From: JAJXUB01 sp047974805
Lineage (GTDB): Bacteria; Actinomycetota; Actinomycetes; Actinomycetales; Dermatophilaceae
Length of the DNA stretch: 64,000 bases
NCBI GenBank assembly: GCA_047974805.1
Contig: JBKECS010000011.1
Span: forward strand, 52,980-116,979
Direction: 5' to 3'
Within the stretch, counting starts at the first letter, position 1. Every line of letters starts with the position of its first letter. Below, piece by piece: positions 17,211-26,118 of this stretch. The notes below the pieces were generated by a model. It did not search any database, was not told the DNA's origin, and saw only the letters and a program-made list of their open reading frames with translations. The position numbers were made by a program, and so were the translations under genes.

Positions 17211-18118
17211 TGAGCGCCGACGCCGCAGGTTCCACCGTCCGGCTTCCCGAGGACCGCGATCTGGACGACCTGGCCGGTCGCCTCGACAAGGCCCTGGCCC
17301 GGGTGGACGACCTTGACCCGGACACCGCCGCCGTCGCCAAGGAAGCTCTGGCCGCGCACAACGACCTGCATCGCGCTGCGCTGGTGCATCTCGTCCGTGC
17401 CCTTCGCACCGACACCACGGCGCGGGATGCCCTGCTCGATGCCGTCGGCGACCCGGTCATCTCCGCCGTGCTGCTCTCGCACGGCATCATCCGGACCGAT
17501 CCGCAGACCCAGGCCGAGCGGGTGCTCGAACGAATTCGCCCCGAGGTCAGTTCGCACGGGGGACAAGTGGAGTTGGATCGGGTCGAAGACGGCACGGCAT
17601 ACATCCGGCTTGCCGGAGCCTGCACGGGCTGTTCGTCGGTGGCGACGACACTGCGCTCGGCGATCGAGGACGCCCTCTTGACCGAGGTCGCGGGGGTCAC
17701 GTCGGTGCACGTTCTGCCATCCGACCCGGGACCGACACTCATTCCACTGTCGGCGATCGGACGACGTCCGGCCACGGATCAACCCGAACCTGGGTGGGCC
17801 AAAGCGCTGGCGGTAGCCGAGTTGCCGGCCACCGGAATGGTGCCGGTCCGCCCCCAAACCGAGGACGGGGCTAGCGTAGATGCGGTGGTGGTGAACCTCG
17901 ACGGTCGGCTGGCGGCATACGTCAATGCCTGCGCGCACCAGGGCCGGCGTCTGGACGACGGGCTGCTGGATCCCGAAGAAGGCACGTTGACCTGTGCGGG
18001 GCACGGCTTCACCTTCGACGCCGCCAGCGGGGAATGCCTCACCCTGCCTGGCGCCCAACTCGACCCAGTGCCCCTGCGCGTCGACGACGGCCACGTGTGG
18101 TTGCGGGTGCATACCTGA
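17210..18118 (+). CDS. hucE: NifU-domain/Rieske fusion protein, HucE-like
   Basis: Predicted iron-sulfur protein of 302 residues. A NifU C-terminal-type domain (about 100-170) has C138-x2-C141 (ACTGCSS). A Rieske [2Fe-2S] domain (about 195-300) has C241-x-H243 and C262-x2-H265 (CAHQG, CAGHGF). In M. smegmatis the equivalent HucE/HhyE proteins are needed for hydrogenase activity and are proposed to help electron transfer or cluster assembly. The start overlaps the TPR stop by one base. Confidence 0.87.
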   Translation: MSADAAGSTVRLPEDRDLDDLAGRLDKALARVDDLDPDTAAVAKEALAAHNDLHRAALVHLVRALRTDTTARDALLDAVGDPVISAVLLSHGIIRTDPQTQAERVLERIRPEVSSHGGQVELDRVEDGTAYIRLAGACTGCSSVATTLRSAIEDALLTEVAGVTSVHVLPSDPGPTLIPLSAIGRRPATDQPEPGWAKALAVAELPATGMVPVRPQTEDGASVDAVVVNLDGRLAAYVNACAHQGRRLDDGLLDPEEGTLTCAGHGFTFDAASGECLTLPGAQLDPVPLRVDDGHVWLRVHT

Positions 18119-19296
18119 TGAAGGTGCGCATCCTCACGGCCAGCACCCCGCACGTCGGGATCGTGCCCGGAGCCGATGCTGCGGCGATCACGCAACCCTA
18201 CGGCGGCTGGCGACCCAGGACGGTGCTCGGTGCCAACGCCCCGGGAGGCCTGCTGCTGCCCCCGGCGACCCCGACCCGCTCCTGGCTGTATGGGCCGCGG
18301 GGCGTCTGGCTTTCGCCCGAACTGGTCGCCGTCGCTGACACCGGCAACCATCGGGTGCTGCTGTGGCACGGGCTGCCGAGCCAGGACGGTGCCCCCGCGA
18401 GCGTGGTGCTGGGACAGCCGGACGACACCTCCGACAGCCCCGGCGCCGGCCCGGGCAGGATGCACCTGCCGACCGGAGTGCTTGTTATCGACGGAGCCCT
18501 CGTCGTGGCTGACGCGTGGAACCACCGCATTCTCGTGTGGGACTCGGTGCCGACGCTCGACGGTGCCGTTCCCGACCATGTCATCGGCCAACCGGATGCC
18601 GAGCGCGTCGAGCCGAATGCCGGTGGACCGGTGACCGGGTCCACGCTGTACTGGCCGTTCGGCATTGCCGTCATCGACGGCATCTTCTATGTCGCCGACA
18701 CCGGGAACCGGCGGGTGCTCGGCTGGCGCCAGGGCCTGCCGCTGGATGGGCGTCCGGCCGATGTGGTGCTCGGTCAACCCGACCCGCACAGCCGGGAGGA
18801 GAACCGCGGCGGCGAACCTGGGCCGGATAGTTTCCGCTGGCCACACACGATCACCGCCTCGGCCGACGGCGGCATCCTCGTGGCCGATGCCGGCAACCAC
18901 CGCCTCCTGGGCTGGTCCAGCCACCCCGATCGTGACCTCCCGGCGGACCACGTCATCGGGCAGCAGGACTTCACCACAGCTACCGAATCCCCGTACCGGC
19001 CGCACGACGGCCGCATGGTGCGATTCCCGTATGCCGCGCATACGGTCGATGGCGCTCTGTTCGTGGCTGACACGGCCAACAACCGGGTGCTTATCTGGAA
19101 CCAGGTGCCGACCGGCCCGAACGCGCACCCGGACCACGTCCTCGCCCAACCCGACTTCGCCCACATCGGGGAGAACCGATGGGAATCGGTGGCCGCGGAC
19201 ACCCTGTGCTGGCCCTACGGGCTCGGTGTCGCCGGGGACCTGCTCGCCATCGCCGACTCGGGGAACAACCGAATCGTGCTGTGGGAGCGCGGATGA
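18118..19296 (+). CDS. NHL-repeat beta-propeller protein of the hydrogenase operon
   Basis: A 392-residue protein built of about six repeats of the form VADTGNHRVLLW, each followed by a segment like PADVVLGQPD. This is the NHL/six-bladed propeller pattern. No signal peptide or transmembrane helix is present, so it is probably cytoplasmic with the hydrogenase. The ATG overlaps the hucE stop by one base; an upstream ATG at 18034 lies inside hucE and was rejected. The role is unknown; a docking scaffold is inferred. Confidence 0.85.
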   Translation: MKVRILTASTPHVGIVPGADAAAITQPYGGWRPRTVLGANAPGGLLLPPATPTRSWLYGPRGVWLSPELVAVADTGNHRVLLWHGLPSQDGAPASVVLGQPDDTSDSPGAGPGRMHLPTGVLVIDGALVVADAWNHRILVWDSVPTLDGAVPDHVIGQPDAERVEPNAGGPVTGSTLYWPFGIAVIDGIFYVADTGNRRVLGWRQGLPLDGRPADVVLGQPDPHSREENRGGEPGPDSFRWPHTITASADGGILVADAGNHRLLGWSSHPDRDLPADHVIGQQDFTTATESPYRPHDGRMVRFPYAAHTVDGALFVADTANNRVLIWNQVPTGPNAHPDHVLAQPDFAHIGENRWESVAADTLCWPYGLGVAGDLLAIADSGNNRIVLWERG

Positions 19297-21647
19297 GCGC
19301 TACGGGGGATGTGGTTCGTCGTCGGCTCACCGTTCGGGGAGTGGTCCAGGGTGTCGGCTTCCGCCCGTTCCTTGCCCGGTTGGCCGACGACCTATCGCTC
19401 ACCGGCCGGTGCTGGAACGACGCCACGGGCGTCGTCCTGGAACTCCAAGGTGTCGCCGACGTCGTGGCCGAAGGAGAACGGCGTCTGGTGGCAGACGCGC
19501 CCCCATTGGCCCGGGTCGTCGAGGTCCTCGGCGCCGACGCCGACCGGGTGGATGCCGAAGCGGCATTCGTCATCGTCGCCTCCGGCGGATCCGAAGGCCC
19601 GCGCACCCTCGTGCCGCCGGACACCGCGGTCTGCCCGGATTGCCTGGCGGAAATGGCCGATCCGGATGACCGTCGATACCGCCACCCGTTCATTTCGTGC
19701 ACCAACTGTGGGCCACGGTTGACCATCATCCGGTCGTTGCCGTACGACCGCCCGGCCACGACCATGGCGCAGCTGCCGCTGTGTGCGGCGTGCGCCGCCG
19801 AGTATGCCGACCCGCGGGATCGGCGCTACCACGCCCAACCCATCGCCTGCCATGACTGCGGCCCTTCGCTGAGCTACCGACGGGCCGGCGACGGCGCTGC
19901 TGACCTACCCGAACGGCCGGGCCGCGCTGGCTCGGACGTCGCGCTCGCCGCGGCACGTCAGGCCCTGGGCGATGGGGAGATCGTCGCGATCAAGGGCCTG
20001 GGTGGCTACCACTTGGCATGCGACGCCGCCAACCCGGCAGCGGTGCAGCGACTGCGGGATCGCAAGCGCCGCCCGGACAAGCCGTTCGCGCTCATGGCCG
20101 CGGACTCCGCAACTGCCGGTGCCCTCATCGACATCGACCGCGACGTGTCGGCCCTGTTGTCCGGACCGGAGCATCCCATCGTCATCGCACCTCGCCGCGA
20201 TACCGGTCAGATCGCTGATCCGGTGGCTCCGGGGTTGGACGAACTCGGCGTCGTCCTTCCCTACACGCCGGTTCATCACCTGCTGTTCGCGCCCGATCCG
20301 ATCACCGGCCAGAGCGGACCTCAGGTCCTCGTCATGACCTCCGGCAACCTCGGGGATGAGCCGTTGTGCTATCTCGACCAGGACGCGTTCACCCGGATGG
20401 GTGGCATCGCCGACGGCTTCCTGACCAACGACCGGCCGATCCACGTGCCCTGTGAGGACTCCCTGGTAGCCGCCCGAGATGGCGAACTGAACCCGATCCG
20501 TCGTTCCCGAGGGTATGCCCCGCTGCCGCTACCGGTACCTGCCGGACCGACCGTGCTCGCCGTCGGTGCCGAGATCAAGAACACCCTGACCCTTGCCCGG
20601 CAGGACCTGGCTTTCGTGTCGGCACACCTGGGTGACATGGGCACCATCGAGAGCCAGCGCGCCTTCGAGGCATCCGCCGAGCAACTGCTGAGTCTGCACG
20701 AGGCGACCCCCGAACTGCTCGCCGCCGATCGCCACCCCGGATATGCGACCACGGCGTTGGCCGCCCGGTGGGGCGCCGACCGAGGCATACCGGTGCATCT
20801 CGTGCAGCATCACCACGCCCATCTTGCCTCCCTGCTGGCCGAGCACGGCCGGCTCAGCGACCCGATCATCGCCCTAGCCTTTGACGGCACCGGCTACGGC
20901 TGCGACGGGACCATCTGGGGAGGGGAGGTGCTCTCCTCCACCGATGGCGTCGACCGGATCCAGCGGGTGGGCCACCTGCAGCCGTTCGTGCTTCCCGGCG
21001 GCGATGCGGCGGTGCGCGCCCCCGCCCGGATCGCCTTGTCGCTGCTCAACCTGGCCGGCGTAGCCCAGGACGCAGGCGGCCTGGTGCCGGGCCTGACCGG
21101 CCCCGAACGATCCGCGGTCAGGGCAATGGTGGACAAGCCCGCGCCAGCAACCTGGACGACCAGCCTGGGTCGACTGTTCGATGGGCTGGCTGCCTTGTGC
21201 GGATTGCGCGACCGAGTCACCTATGAGGCGCAGGCCGCCGTCGAGCTGGAGGTGCTGGCCCGCTCCGCGACAGCCAGCATCGAGCTGGACATGCCGGTTG
21301 AGGACGGCGTGATGAACACCGCCGCACTGGTCCGCTCGGTGGTCGAGCACCTGCGGCGGGGAACCGATCGAGGCACCATCGCCGCCGGCATCCACGCCGC
21401 GGTGGCCGCGGCCGCTGCGCGCGCCGCTCGCTCCGCGGCCGACCGGGTCGGGGTGTCCGCTGTCGGACTGACCGGCGGAGCTTTCCAGAACCACGAATTG
21501 CGCCAGGGCATCGCCAGTCGTCTGACAGCGGCCGGGTATGAGGTCCTCACTCACGAACGGGTCCCGTGCACAGATGGCGGGCTGAGCCTCGGCCAGGTGG
21601 TCATCGCCCGGGCCGCATGGCAGCGAACGACGGAAGGAGTCCACTGA
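19293..21647 (+). CDS. hypF: Hydrogenase maturation carbamoyltransferase HypF
   Basis: Makes the thiocyanate precursor of the Fe cyanide ligands from carbamoyl phosphate and transfers it to HypE. The 784-residue protein shows the full domain order: acylphosphatase (VRGVVQGVGFRPF), zinc-finger-like CPDC, CTNC, CAAC and CHDC motifs, a YrdC-like domain, and a Kae1-like domain with HHHAH near residue 505. The ATG overlaps the NHL stop (ATGA). Confidence 0.96.
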   Translation: MSATGDVVRRRLTVRGVVQGVGFRPFLARLADDLSLTGRCWNDATGVVLELQGVADVVAEGERRLVADAPPLARVVEVLGADADRVDAEAAFVIVASGGSEGPRTLVPPDTAVCPDCLAEMADPDDRRYRHPFISCTNCGPRLTIIRSLPYDRPATTMAQLPLCAACAAEYADPRDRRYHAQPIACHDCGPSLSYRRAGDGAADLPERPGRAGSDVALAAARQALGDGEIVAIKGLGGYHLACDAANPAAVQRLRDRKRRPDKPFALMAADSATAGALIDIDRDVSALLSGPEHPIVIAPRRDTGQIADPVAPGLDELGVVLPYTPVHHLLFAPDPITGQSGPQVLVMTSGNLGDEPLCYLDQDAFTRMGGIADGFLTNDRPIHVPCEDSLVAARDGELNPIRRSRGYAPLPLPVPAGPTVLAVGAEIKNTLTLARQDLAFVSAHLGDMGTIESQRAFEASAEQLLSLHEATPELLAADRHPGYATTALAARWGADRGIPVHLVQHHHAHLASLLAEHGRLSDPIIALAFDGTGYGCDGTIWGGEVLSSTDGVDRIQRVGHLQPFVLPGGDAAVRAPARIALSLLNLAGVAQDAGGLVPGLTGPERSAVRAMVDKPAPATWTTSLGRLFDGLAALCGLRDRVTYEAQAAVELEVLARSATASIELDMPVEDGVMNTAALVRSVVEHLRRGTDRGTIAAGIHAAVAAAAARAARSAADRVGVSAVGLTGGAFQNHELRQGIASRLTAAGYEVLTHERVPCTDGGLSLGQVVIARAAWQRTTEGVH

Positions 21648-21982
21648 TGTGTCTAGGAGTTCCAGGACGGATCACCCGACGATGGGAAGAAGACGGTGCG
21701 CTCTTGGCCGAGGCGGACTTCGCCGGTGAGACACGAACCATCCGGTTGAACTACCTTCCAGAGCTGGCGGTTGGGGACCACACGATCGTCCACGCTGGAT
21801 TCGCCCTCACCCGGGTCAGTCCGGAGGAGGCCGCCACGACGATCGCCATGATGCGCCAGGTGGGTCTGCTCCCTGACGAGGGTGAGTCGGCCGAACAGAT
21901 CGACCTCGGCTCGCCCCAGACCGTGCCCGCGCAGTCGGCGAGAGAGCCCTCGCCGACCGGATCTAGGCTGGGTGAATCATGA
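21647..21982 (+). CDS. hypC: HypC-type hydrogenase chaperone, first copy
   Basis: HypC/HupF chaperone that carries the Fe(CN)2CO unit with HypD and guides it to the large-subunit precursor. The 111-residue product begins MCLGVPG, where Cys2 is the iron-binding residue. The small beta-barrel domain (about 1-75) is followed by a tail of about 35 residues not usual in HypC. A GGAAGGA ribosome-binding site precedes it. A second HypC and a fused HypC domain lie downstream. Confidence 0.92.
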   Translation: MCLGVPGRITRRWEEDGALLAEADFAGETRTIRLNYLPELAVGDHTIVHAGFALTRVSPEEAATTIAMMRQVGLLPDEGESAEQIDLGSPQTVPAQSAREPSPTGSRLGES

Positions 21983-22737
21983 CGGCAACCTCCGCGATCC
22001 CACAGGTCGACCTGCTCCCCGAACCGCTCAGCAAGGACCTGTCCTCCGCGGCCCTGACACTGGCCCGCCGGTTCCATGCCGGCGGCTCGCTATGGGCCCT
22101 GGCCCCGCAGTGGGAGCCTCACGCCCACCACGTCGCCGTCGAGTTCGTCCACCCGGTCATCGTGGGGACCAGGTCATTGCCTGCCATGGCGCTGTGCGGT
22201 TCGGGACTGGTCGACCGGGCCCGAGTTTCCGTGGGAGCCGGCGACGTCATGCTCGTCATCGCCAGGGCGGATGACCAGGTGGCGCTCTCGGTGGCGGCGA
22301 AGGCCCCGGCTTGGGGCGCCAAGGTTCTGTGGATTGGGTACGGGCCGCGGCCGCGGGCCGGGGCGGCCGATCACGTGCTGTGGCTCGATGAGGACGACGA
22401 TCTCATCCCGGCGACCGGCCGATTCGTGCTGCTGTATCACCTGTTGTGGGAACTGACCCACGTATGCCTGGAACACCCCGGCCTGCTGCGCGTCGAGGAC
22501 GCCGAGTGCACCGATGAGGTCTGCATCACCTGCAGCGACGACGCCGTCCCGGCTGAGGTCATCTCCGGTCCGCAGGGGCCCTTGGGGCTTGTGGAGGTTC
22601 GCACACCCGGCGGGATGGAGCAGATCGACACATCCATGGTGGGCGAGGTGCTCCCCGGGGACCTCGTGCTGGTGCATGCCGGGACCGCCATCTCCCGGCT
22701 CGAGGCAGCCGATGGCCTCGAGGAGGTGACCAGGTGA
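21979..22737 (+). CDS. SIS-like domain fused to a HypC-like domain
   Basis: A 252-residue protein of two parts. Residues about 20-165 look like a sugar-isomerase (SIS) fold, with AARADDQ-like loop IARADDQVALSVAAKA and VLWIGYG. Residues about 170-252 are HypC-like: VCITCSDDAVPAEVI, then VGEVLPGDLVLVHAGTAISRL, which is the HypC consensus end. The usual MCLxxPG start is replaced by internal CITCSD. It overlaps both neighbours by 4 bp. A role in handling the iron-ligand precursor is inferred from position. Confidence 0.75.
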   Translation: MTATSAIPQVDLLPEPLSKDLSSAALTLARRFHAGGSLWALAPQWEPHAHHVAVEFVHPVIVGTRSLPAMALCGSGLVDRARVSVGAGDVMLVIARADDQVALSVAAKAPAWGAKVLWIGYGPRPRAGAADHVLWLDEDDDLIPATGRFVLLYHLLWELTHVCLEHPGLLRVEDAECTDEVCITCSDDAVPAEVISGPQGPLGLVEVRTPGGMEQIDTSMVGEVLPGDLVLVHAGTAISRLEAADGLEEVTR

Positions 22738-23498
22738 GCGCTTCGAAGGATGCCGGCGCGCAACCCCAGGAGGACTTCCTCTATCCCTTCCTGGAGGCTC
22801 AAGAAACCGATGCCGATGCATTGCTGGACGACCTGGCCGCCTCCGCCCGGTCGAAAGCGGCCGAGAGCGCGGCGCTGAGGGCGGCGACGCTGGCAACGTA
22901 CGCCGACACGATCGCGGAGCTCGGCGCAGACATGGCGCAGCGATTCGCCGCCGGCGGACGGCTCTTCACGTTCGGCAACGGAGGCAGTTCCACCGATGCA
23001 GAGACCCTCGCGGCCCTGTTCGCCCAGCCAGTTTCAGGCCGAGCGCTGCCGGCCTGGTCGCTGACGGCCGATATGGCGATACTGACCGCCCTGGGCAACG
23101 ACATCGGCTTCGAGGTCGTGTTCGCCCGCCAGCTGGAGGCCAGGGCGAGGGAGAACGACATGGCCATCGCCATGTCCACCTCCGGGTCGTCAGCGGACCT
23201 GCTCCGCGGCCTGGCCTGGGCTCGCCGTCGCGGAGCTGCGACGATCGGTTTTGCGGGCGGCACTGGTGGCCAGATGTCCACCAGTGCGGACGTCGACGTC
23301 TGCTTCGTCGTCGATTCCGTGTCGATCCACCGGATCCAGGAGAGTCAGGCCCTGCTGGGTTATCGCCTCTTCCAGACCGTGCAGGAGCACCTGGCGGCCG
23401 GCTCATCCACCGCCACCTCGGCCCCGCAACTGGATACCCCGTTACACCCGACGAACGCGGCCCTGGCAACGCCCGGTCCGGGGAAAGGAACATCATGA
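22734..23498 (+). CDS. SIS-domain protein (GmhA/DiaA-like) in the hydrogenase operon
   Basis: A 254-residue protein with a SIS fold: RLFTFGNGGSSTDAETLAALF is the phosphosugar-binding loop and AIAMSTSGSSADLLRGLAWA the second loop, as in GmhA (sedoheptulose-7-phosphate isomerase) and DiaA. No heptose genes are nearby. Its GTG overlaps the preceding stop (GTGA) and its stop overlaps hypE, so it is locked into the hyp gene set. It may work with the upstream SIS-HypC fusion. Substrate unknown. Confidence 0.82.
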   Translation: MSASKDAGAQPQEDFLYPFLEAQETDADALLDDLAASARSKAAESAALRAATLATYADTIAELGADMAQRFAAGGRLFTFGNGGSSTDAETLAALFAQPVSGRALPAWSLTADMAILTALGNDIGFEVVFARQLEARARENDMAIAMSTSGSSADLLRGLAWARRRGAATIGFAGGTGGQMSTSADVDVCFVVDSVSIHRIQESQALLGYRLFQTVQEHLAAGSSTATSAPQLDTPLHPTNAALATPGPGKGTS

Positions 23499-24604
23499 GC
23501 GCCCACACGGAGAACAACCCCAGATCGGCGCCCACCAGCATGGAGGCGCAGCTGGACCGAATCGAACGGATTCGCAAACGGCGCCCGCGCCTCCTGGACG
23601 ATGTCGTCACATTGGCGCACGGCGCAGGCGGCAAATCCTCCGCAGCCCTGATCGACGCGGTCTTCCTCGAGGCCTTCCGTGACCCCGGGCTGCACCAGCT
23701 CGGCGACGGGGCGCTGCTGCCGCCCAGCGGCTCCGATGGACTCGCCTTTTCCACCGACTCCTATGTCGTTCAGCCGCTGCGCTTCCCCGGCGGATCGATT
23801 GGGGATCTGGCCGTCCACGGGACCGTCAACGACCTGGCCATGTGCGGGGCTCGGCCGCAGTGGTTGTCTGCCGGGTTCGTCATCGAGGAGGGTTTCCCCA
23901 TCGAGGACCTGCGGGGCATCGTCAACGACATGGCTGCCGCAGCGGAGCGCAGCGGAGTGGCGATCGTCACCGGCGACACCAAGGTCGTCCCCAAGGGCGC
24001 CGCAGACGGCTTGTACATCAACACGGCCGGAGTCGGGGTGATCCCGCAGGGGAGAGCCCTGGGCGCAGACAAGGTGCAACCGGGTGACCGGGTCATTGTG
24101 TCCGGACCCATCGCAGCCCACGGCATGGCCATCATGATCGCCCGGGGCGACCTGGCCCTGGAGGCCGACATCGTCAGTGACACCGCACCGCTGGCCGGCC
24201 TCGTCGATGCTCTCCTGACCGCCGTGCCGAACACCCGGTGGCTCCGCGACGCCACTCGTGGCGGGCTGGGCACGGTGGCCAATGAACTCGCCCAGGACAC
24301 CGACCTCGGCATCGTGCTCGACGAGACCTGCCTGCCCGTCGATGAGACCGTGGCAGCCGCCTGCGACATCCTGGGCATCGACCCCATCCACGTGGCCAAC
24401 GAAGGCAGGTTCGTTGCCGTCGTTCCGGCTGAGGACGCCGAGGACGCCGTGGTGGCGCTGCGATCACTGCCGGGAGGCCACGAGGCGGTGGTCATCGGCG
24501 AAGTGGTCGAGGACCTCGCCGGTCTGGTCGCCCTGCGCACTCTCTATGGAGGCACCCGCATCGTCGACATGCTCGTCGGTGACCCCCTGCCTCGGATCTG
24601 CTGA
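23495..24604 (+). CDS. hypE: Hydrogenase maturation protein HypE
   Basis: ATP-dependent dehydratase that turns the HypF-delivered carbamoyl group on its C-terminal Cys into thiocyanate. The 369-residue protein ends PRIC, the invariant HypE C-terminus. It has the PurM-like ATP-binding features LAHGAGGKSS and TDSYVVQPLRFPGG, then GTVNDLAMCGA. An N-terminal extension of about 35 residues precedes the conserved region; ATG at 23540 (MEAQLDR) is an alternative start. Confidence 0.96.
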   Translation: MSAHTENNPRSAPTSMEAQLDRIERIRKRRPRLLDDVVTLAHGAGGKSSAALIDAVFLEAFRDPGLHQLGDGALLPPSGSDGLAFSTDSYVVQPLRFPGGSIGDLAVHGTVNDLAMCGARPQWLSAGFVIEEGFPIEDLRGIVNDMAAAAERSGVAIVTGDTKVVPKGAADGLYINTAGVGVIPQGRALGADKVQPGDRVIVSGPIAAHGMAIMIARGDLALEADIVSDTAPLAGLVDALLTAVPNTRWLRDATRGGLGTVANELAQDTDLGIVLDETCLPVDETVAAACDILGIDPIHVANEGRFVAVVPAEDAEDAVVALRSLPGGHEAVVIGEVVEDLAGLVALRTLYGGTRIVDMLVGDPLPRIC

Positions 24605-24635
24605 CCCGCCCGACCGACCTAACAGGAGAACCACT

Positions 24636-24914
24636 ATGTGTCTTGGCATACCCGGACAGATCGTCGACATCGTCGACGACGAGAACGACATCGCCATGGT
24701 CGACGTCAACGGCGTGCGACGGGCGATCAGTGTCAAACTCTTGGCCGACATCACGCCGCCGAAGGTCGGTGACTGGGTGCTCATCCACGTCGGGTTCGCC
24801 ATGGCGCTCATCGACGAGCATGAGGCGACGCTCACCCTTGACCAAGTCCAAAAGATGGGTCAGGACTACCAGGACGAACTCGCGGCCTTCAGCAACTCGA
24901 GCATCAGCCCATGA
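24636..24914 (+). CDS. hypC: HypC-type hydrogenase chaperone, second copy
   Basis: A 92-residue HypC beginning MCLGIPGQIVDIVDD, with the standard core VGDWVLIHVGFAMALIDEHEA. It is closer to canonical HypC length than the copy at 21647. The ATG at 24636 follows an AGGAGA site 31 bp after the hypE stop. It is directly followed by hypD, its usual partner, so this copy is the more likely HypCD-complex member. Confidence 0.94.
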   Translation: MCLGIPGQIVDIVDDENDIAMVDVNGVRRAISVKLLADITPPKVGDWVLIHVGFAMALIDEHEATLTLDQVQKMGQDYQDELAAFSNSSISP

Positions 24915-24993
24915 CCGCGACATACCCGCCGGAGCCATGCCCCGTGCCACTGCCCTCCACCCGACTCATGCTTGCTGACGTAAAGGAAGACCG

Positions 24994-26118
24994 ATGAAGT
25001 TCGTCGATGAGTTCCGCGACCCCGCCGCTGCCCGTGCCCTCGTGGCCTCCATCACCGACCTGGTCGGGGATCGGCACGTCAAGTTCATGGAGGTCTGCGG
25101 AGGGCATACGCACACGATCTATCGGCACGGGCTCGAACACGTCCTGCCCGAGAACGTCGAGCTCGTCCATGGCCCGGGATGCCCGGTGTGTGTCATCCCC
25201 ATGGGTCGGATCGATGACGCCATGTGGCTGGCGGAGCAGGACGGGGTCATCTTCACCACCTTCGGGGACATGATGCGCGTGCCTGGCACCCGAGGGTCGT
25301 TGTTAAATGCCAAGGCCCGCGGCGCGGACGTCCGGTTCATCTACAGCCCGTTGGACGCGTTGAAGATCGCCCTAGAGAACCCCGAGGCGACCGTGGTCTT
25401 CTTCGCGGTCGGGTTCGAGACGACCGCGCCGTCCACCGCGGCGACCCTTGCCCGGGCGAAGGCGCTGGGGCTGAAGAACTTCGCCGTGTTCGCCAACCAC
25501 GTGACCATCGTGCCGCCGATCAAGGCGATCTTGGATAGCCCCGACATGCGCCTGGACGGATTCCTCGGGCCGGGCCACGTGTCCACCGTGGTGGGTACCC
25601 GGCCCTACCGGTTCGTTCCGGAGACCTATGGCAAGCCACTGGTCGTGGCCGGTTTCGAGCCGCTGGACATTCTGCAGAGCGTGCACATGCTGCTGCAGCA
25701 GATCGTCGACGGACGCTGCGAGGTGGAGAACCAGTACACCCGGGTGGTGCGTCCGGAGGGCAACGTGGCGGCGCTGAAGCTCATGGCCCAGACCATGACG
25801 CTCCGGCCCCACTTCGAGTGGCGCGGTCTGGGGTTCATTGCCCAGTCGGCGCTGAAGGTCCACCCGGACTATGCCGAGTTCGATGCCGAGGAGCGCTACT
25901 CCATGCCGGGTGTCCGAGTGGCCGACCCGAAGTCCTGTCAGTGCGGTGAGGTGCTCAAGGGCGCCATCAAGCCATGGGAATGCAAGGTTTTCGGGACTGC
26001 CTGCACTCCGGAAACACCCATCGGTACGTGCATGGTCTCACCCGAGGGAGCCTGTGCGGCGTACTACACCTTCGGTCGGCTGCACCGCGAGACCGCCGTG
26101 GCCGTGGGGAATCGGTGA
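24994..26118 (+). CDS. hypD: Hydrogenase maturation protein HypD
   Basis: Iron-sulfur protein that assembles the Fe(CN)2CO group with HypC. The 374-residue product has CGGHTH, GPGCPVCV and the C-terminal [4Fe-4S] Cys set (SCQCGEVLKG, PWECKVFG, CTPETPIGTC, GACAAYYTFGR). The length is normal. The 79-bp gap after hypC is the longest inside the operon and holds an AAGGAAG ribosome-binding site. Confidence 0.97.
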   Translation: MKFVDEFRDPAAARALVASITDLVGDRHVKFMEVCGGHTHTIYRHGLEHVLPENVELVHGPGCPVCVIPMGRIDDAMWLAEQDGVIFTTFGDMMRVPGTRGSLLNAKARGADVRFIYSPLDALKIALENPEATVVFFAVGFETTAPSTAATLARAKALGLKNFAVFANHVTIVPPIKAILDSPDMRLDGFLGPGHVSTVVGTRPYRFVPETYGKPLVVAGFEPLDILQSVHMLLQQIVDGRCEVENQYTRVVRPEGNVAALKLMAQTMTLRPHFEWRGLGFIAQSALKVHPDYAEFDAEERYSMPGVRVADPKSCQCGEVLKGAIKPWECKVFGTACTPETPIGTCMVSPEGACAAYYTFGRLHRETAVAVGNR

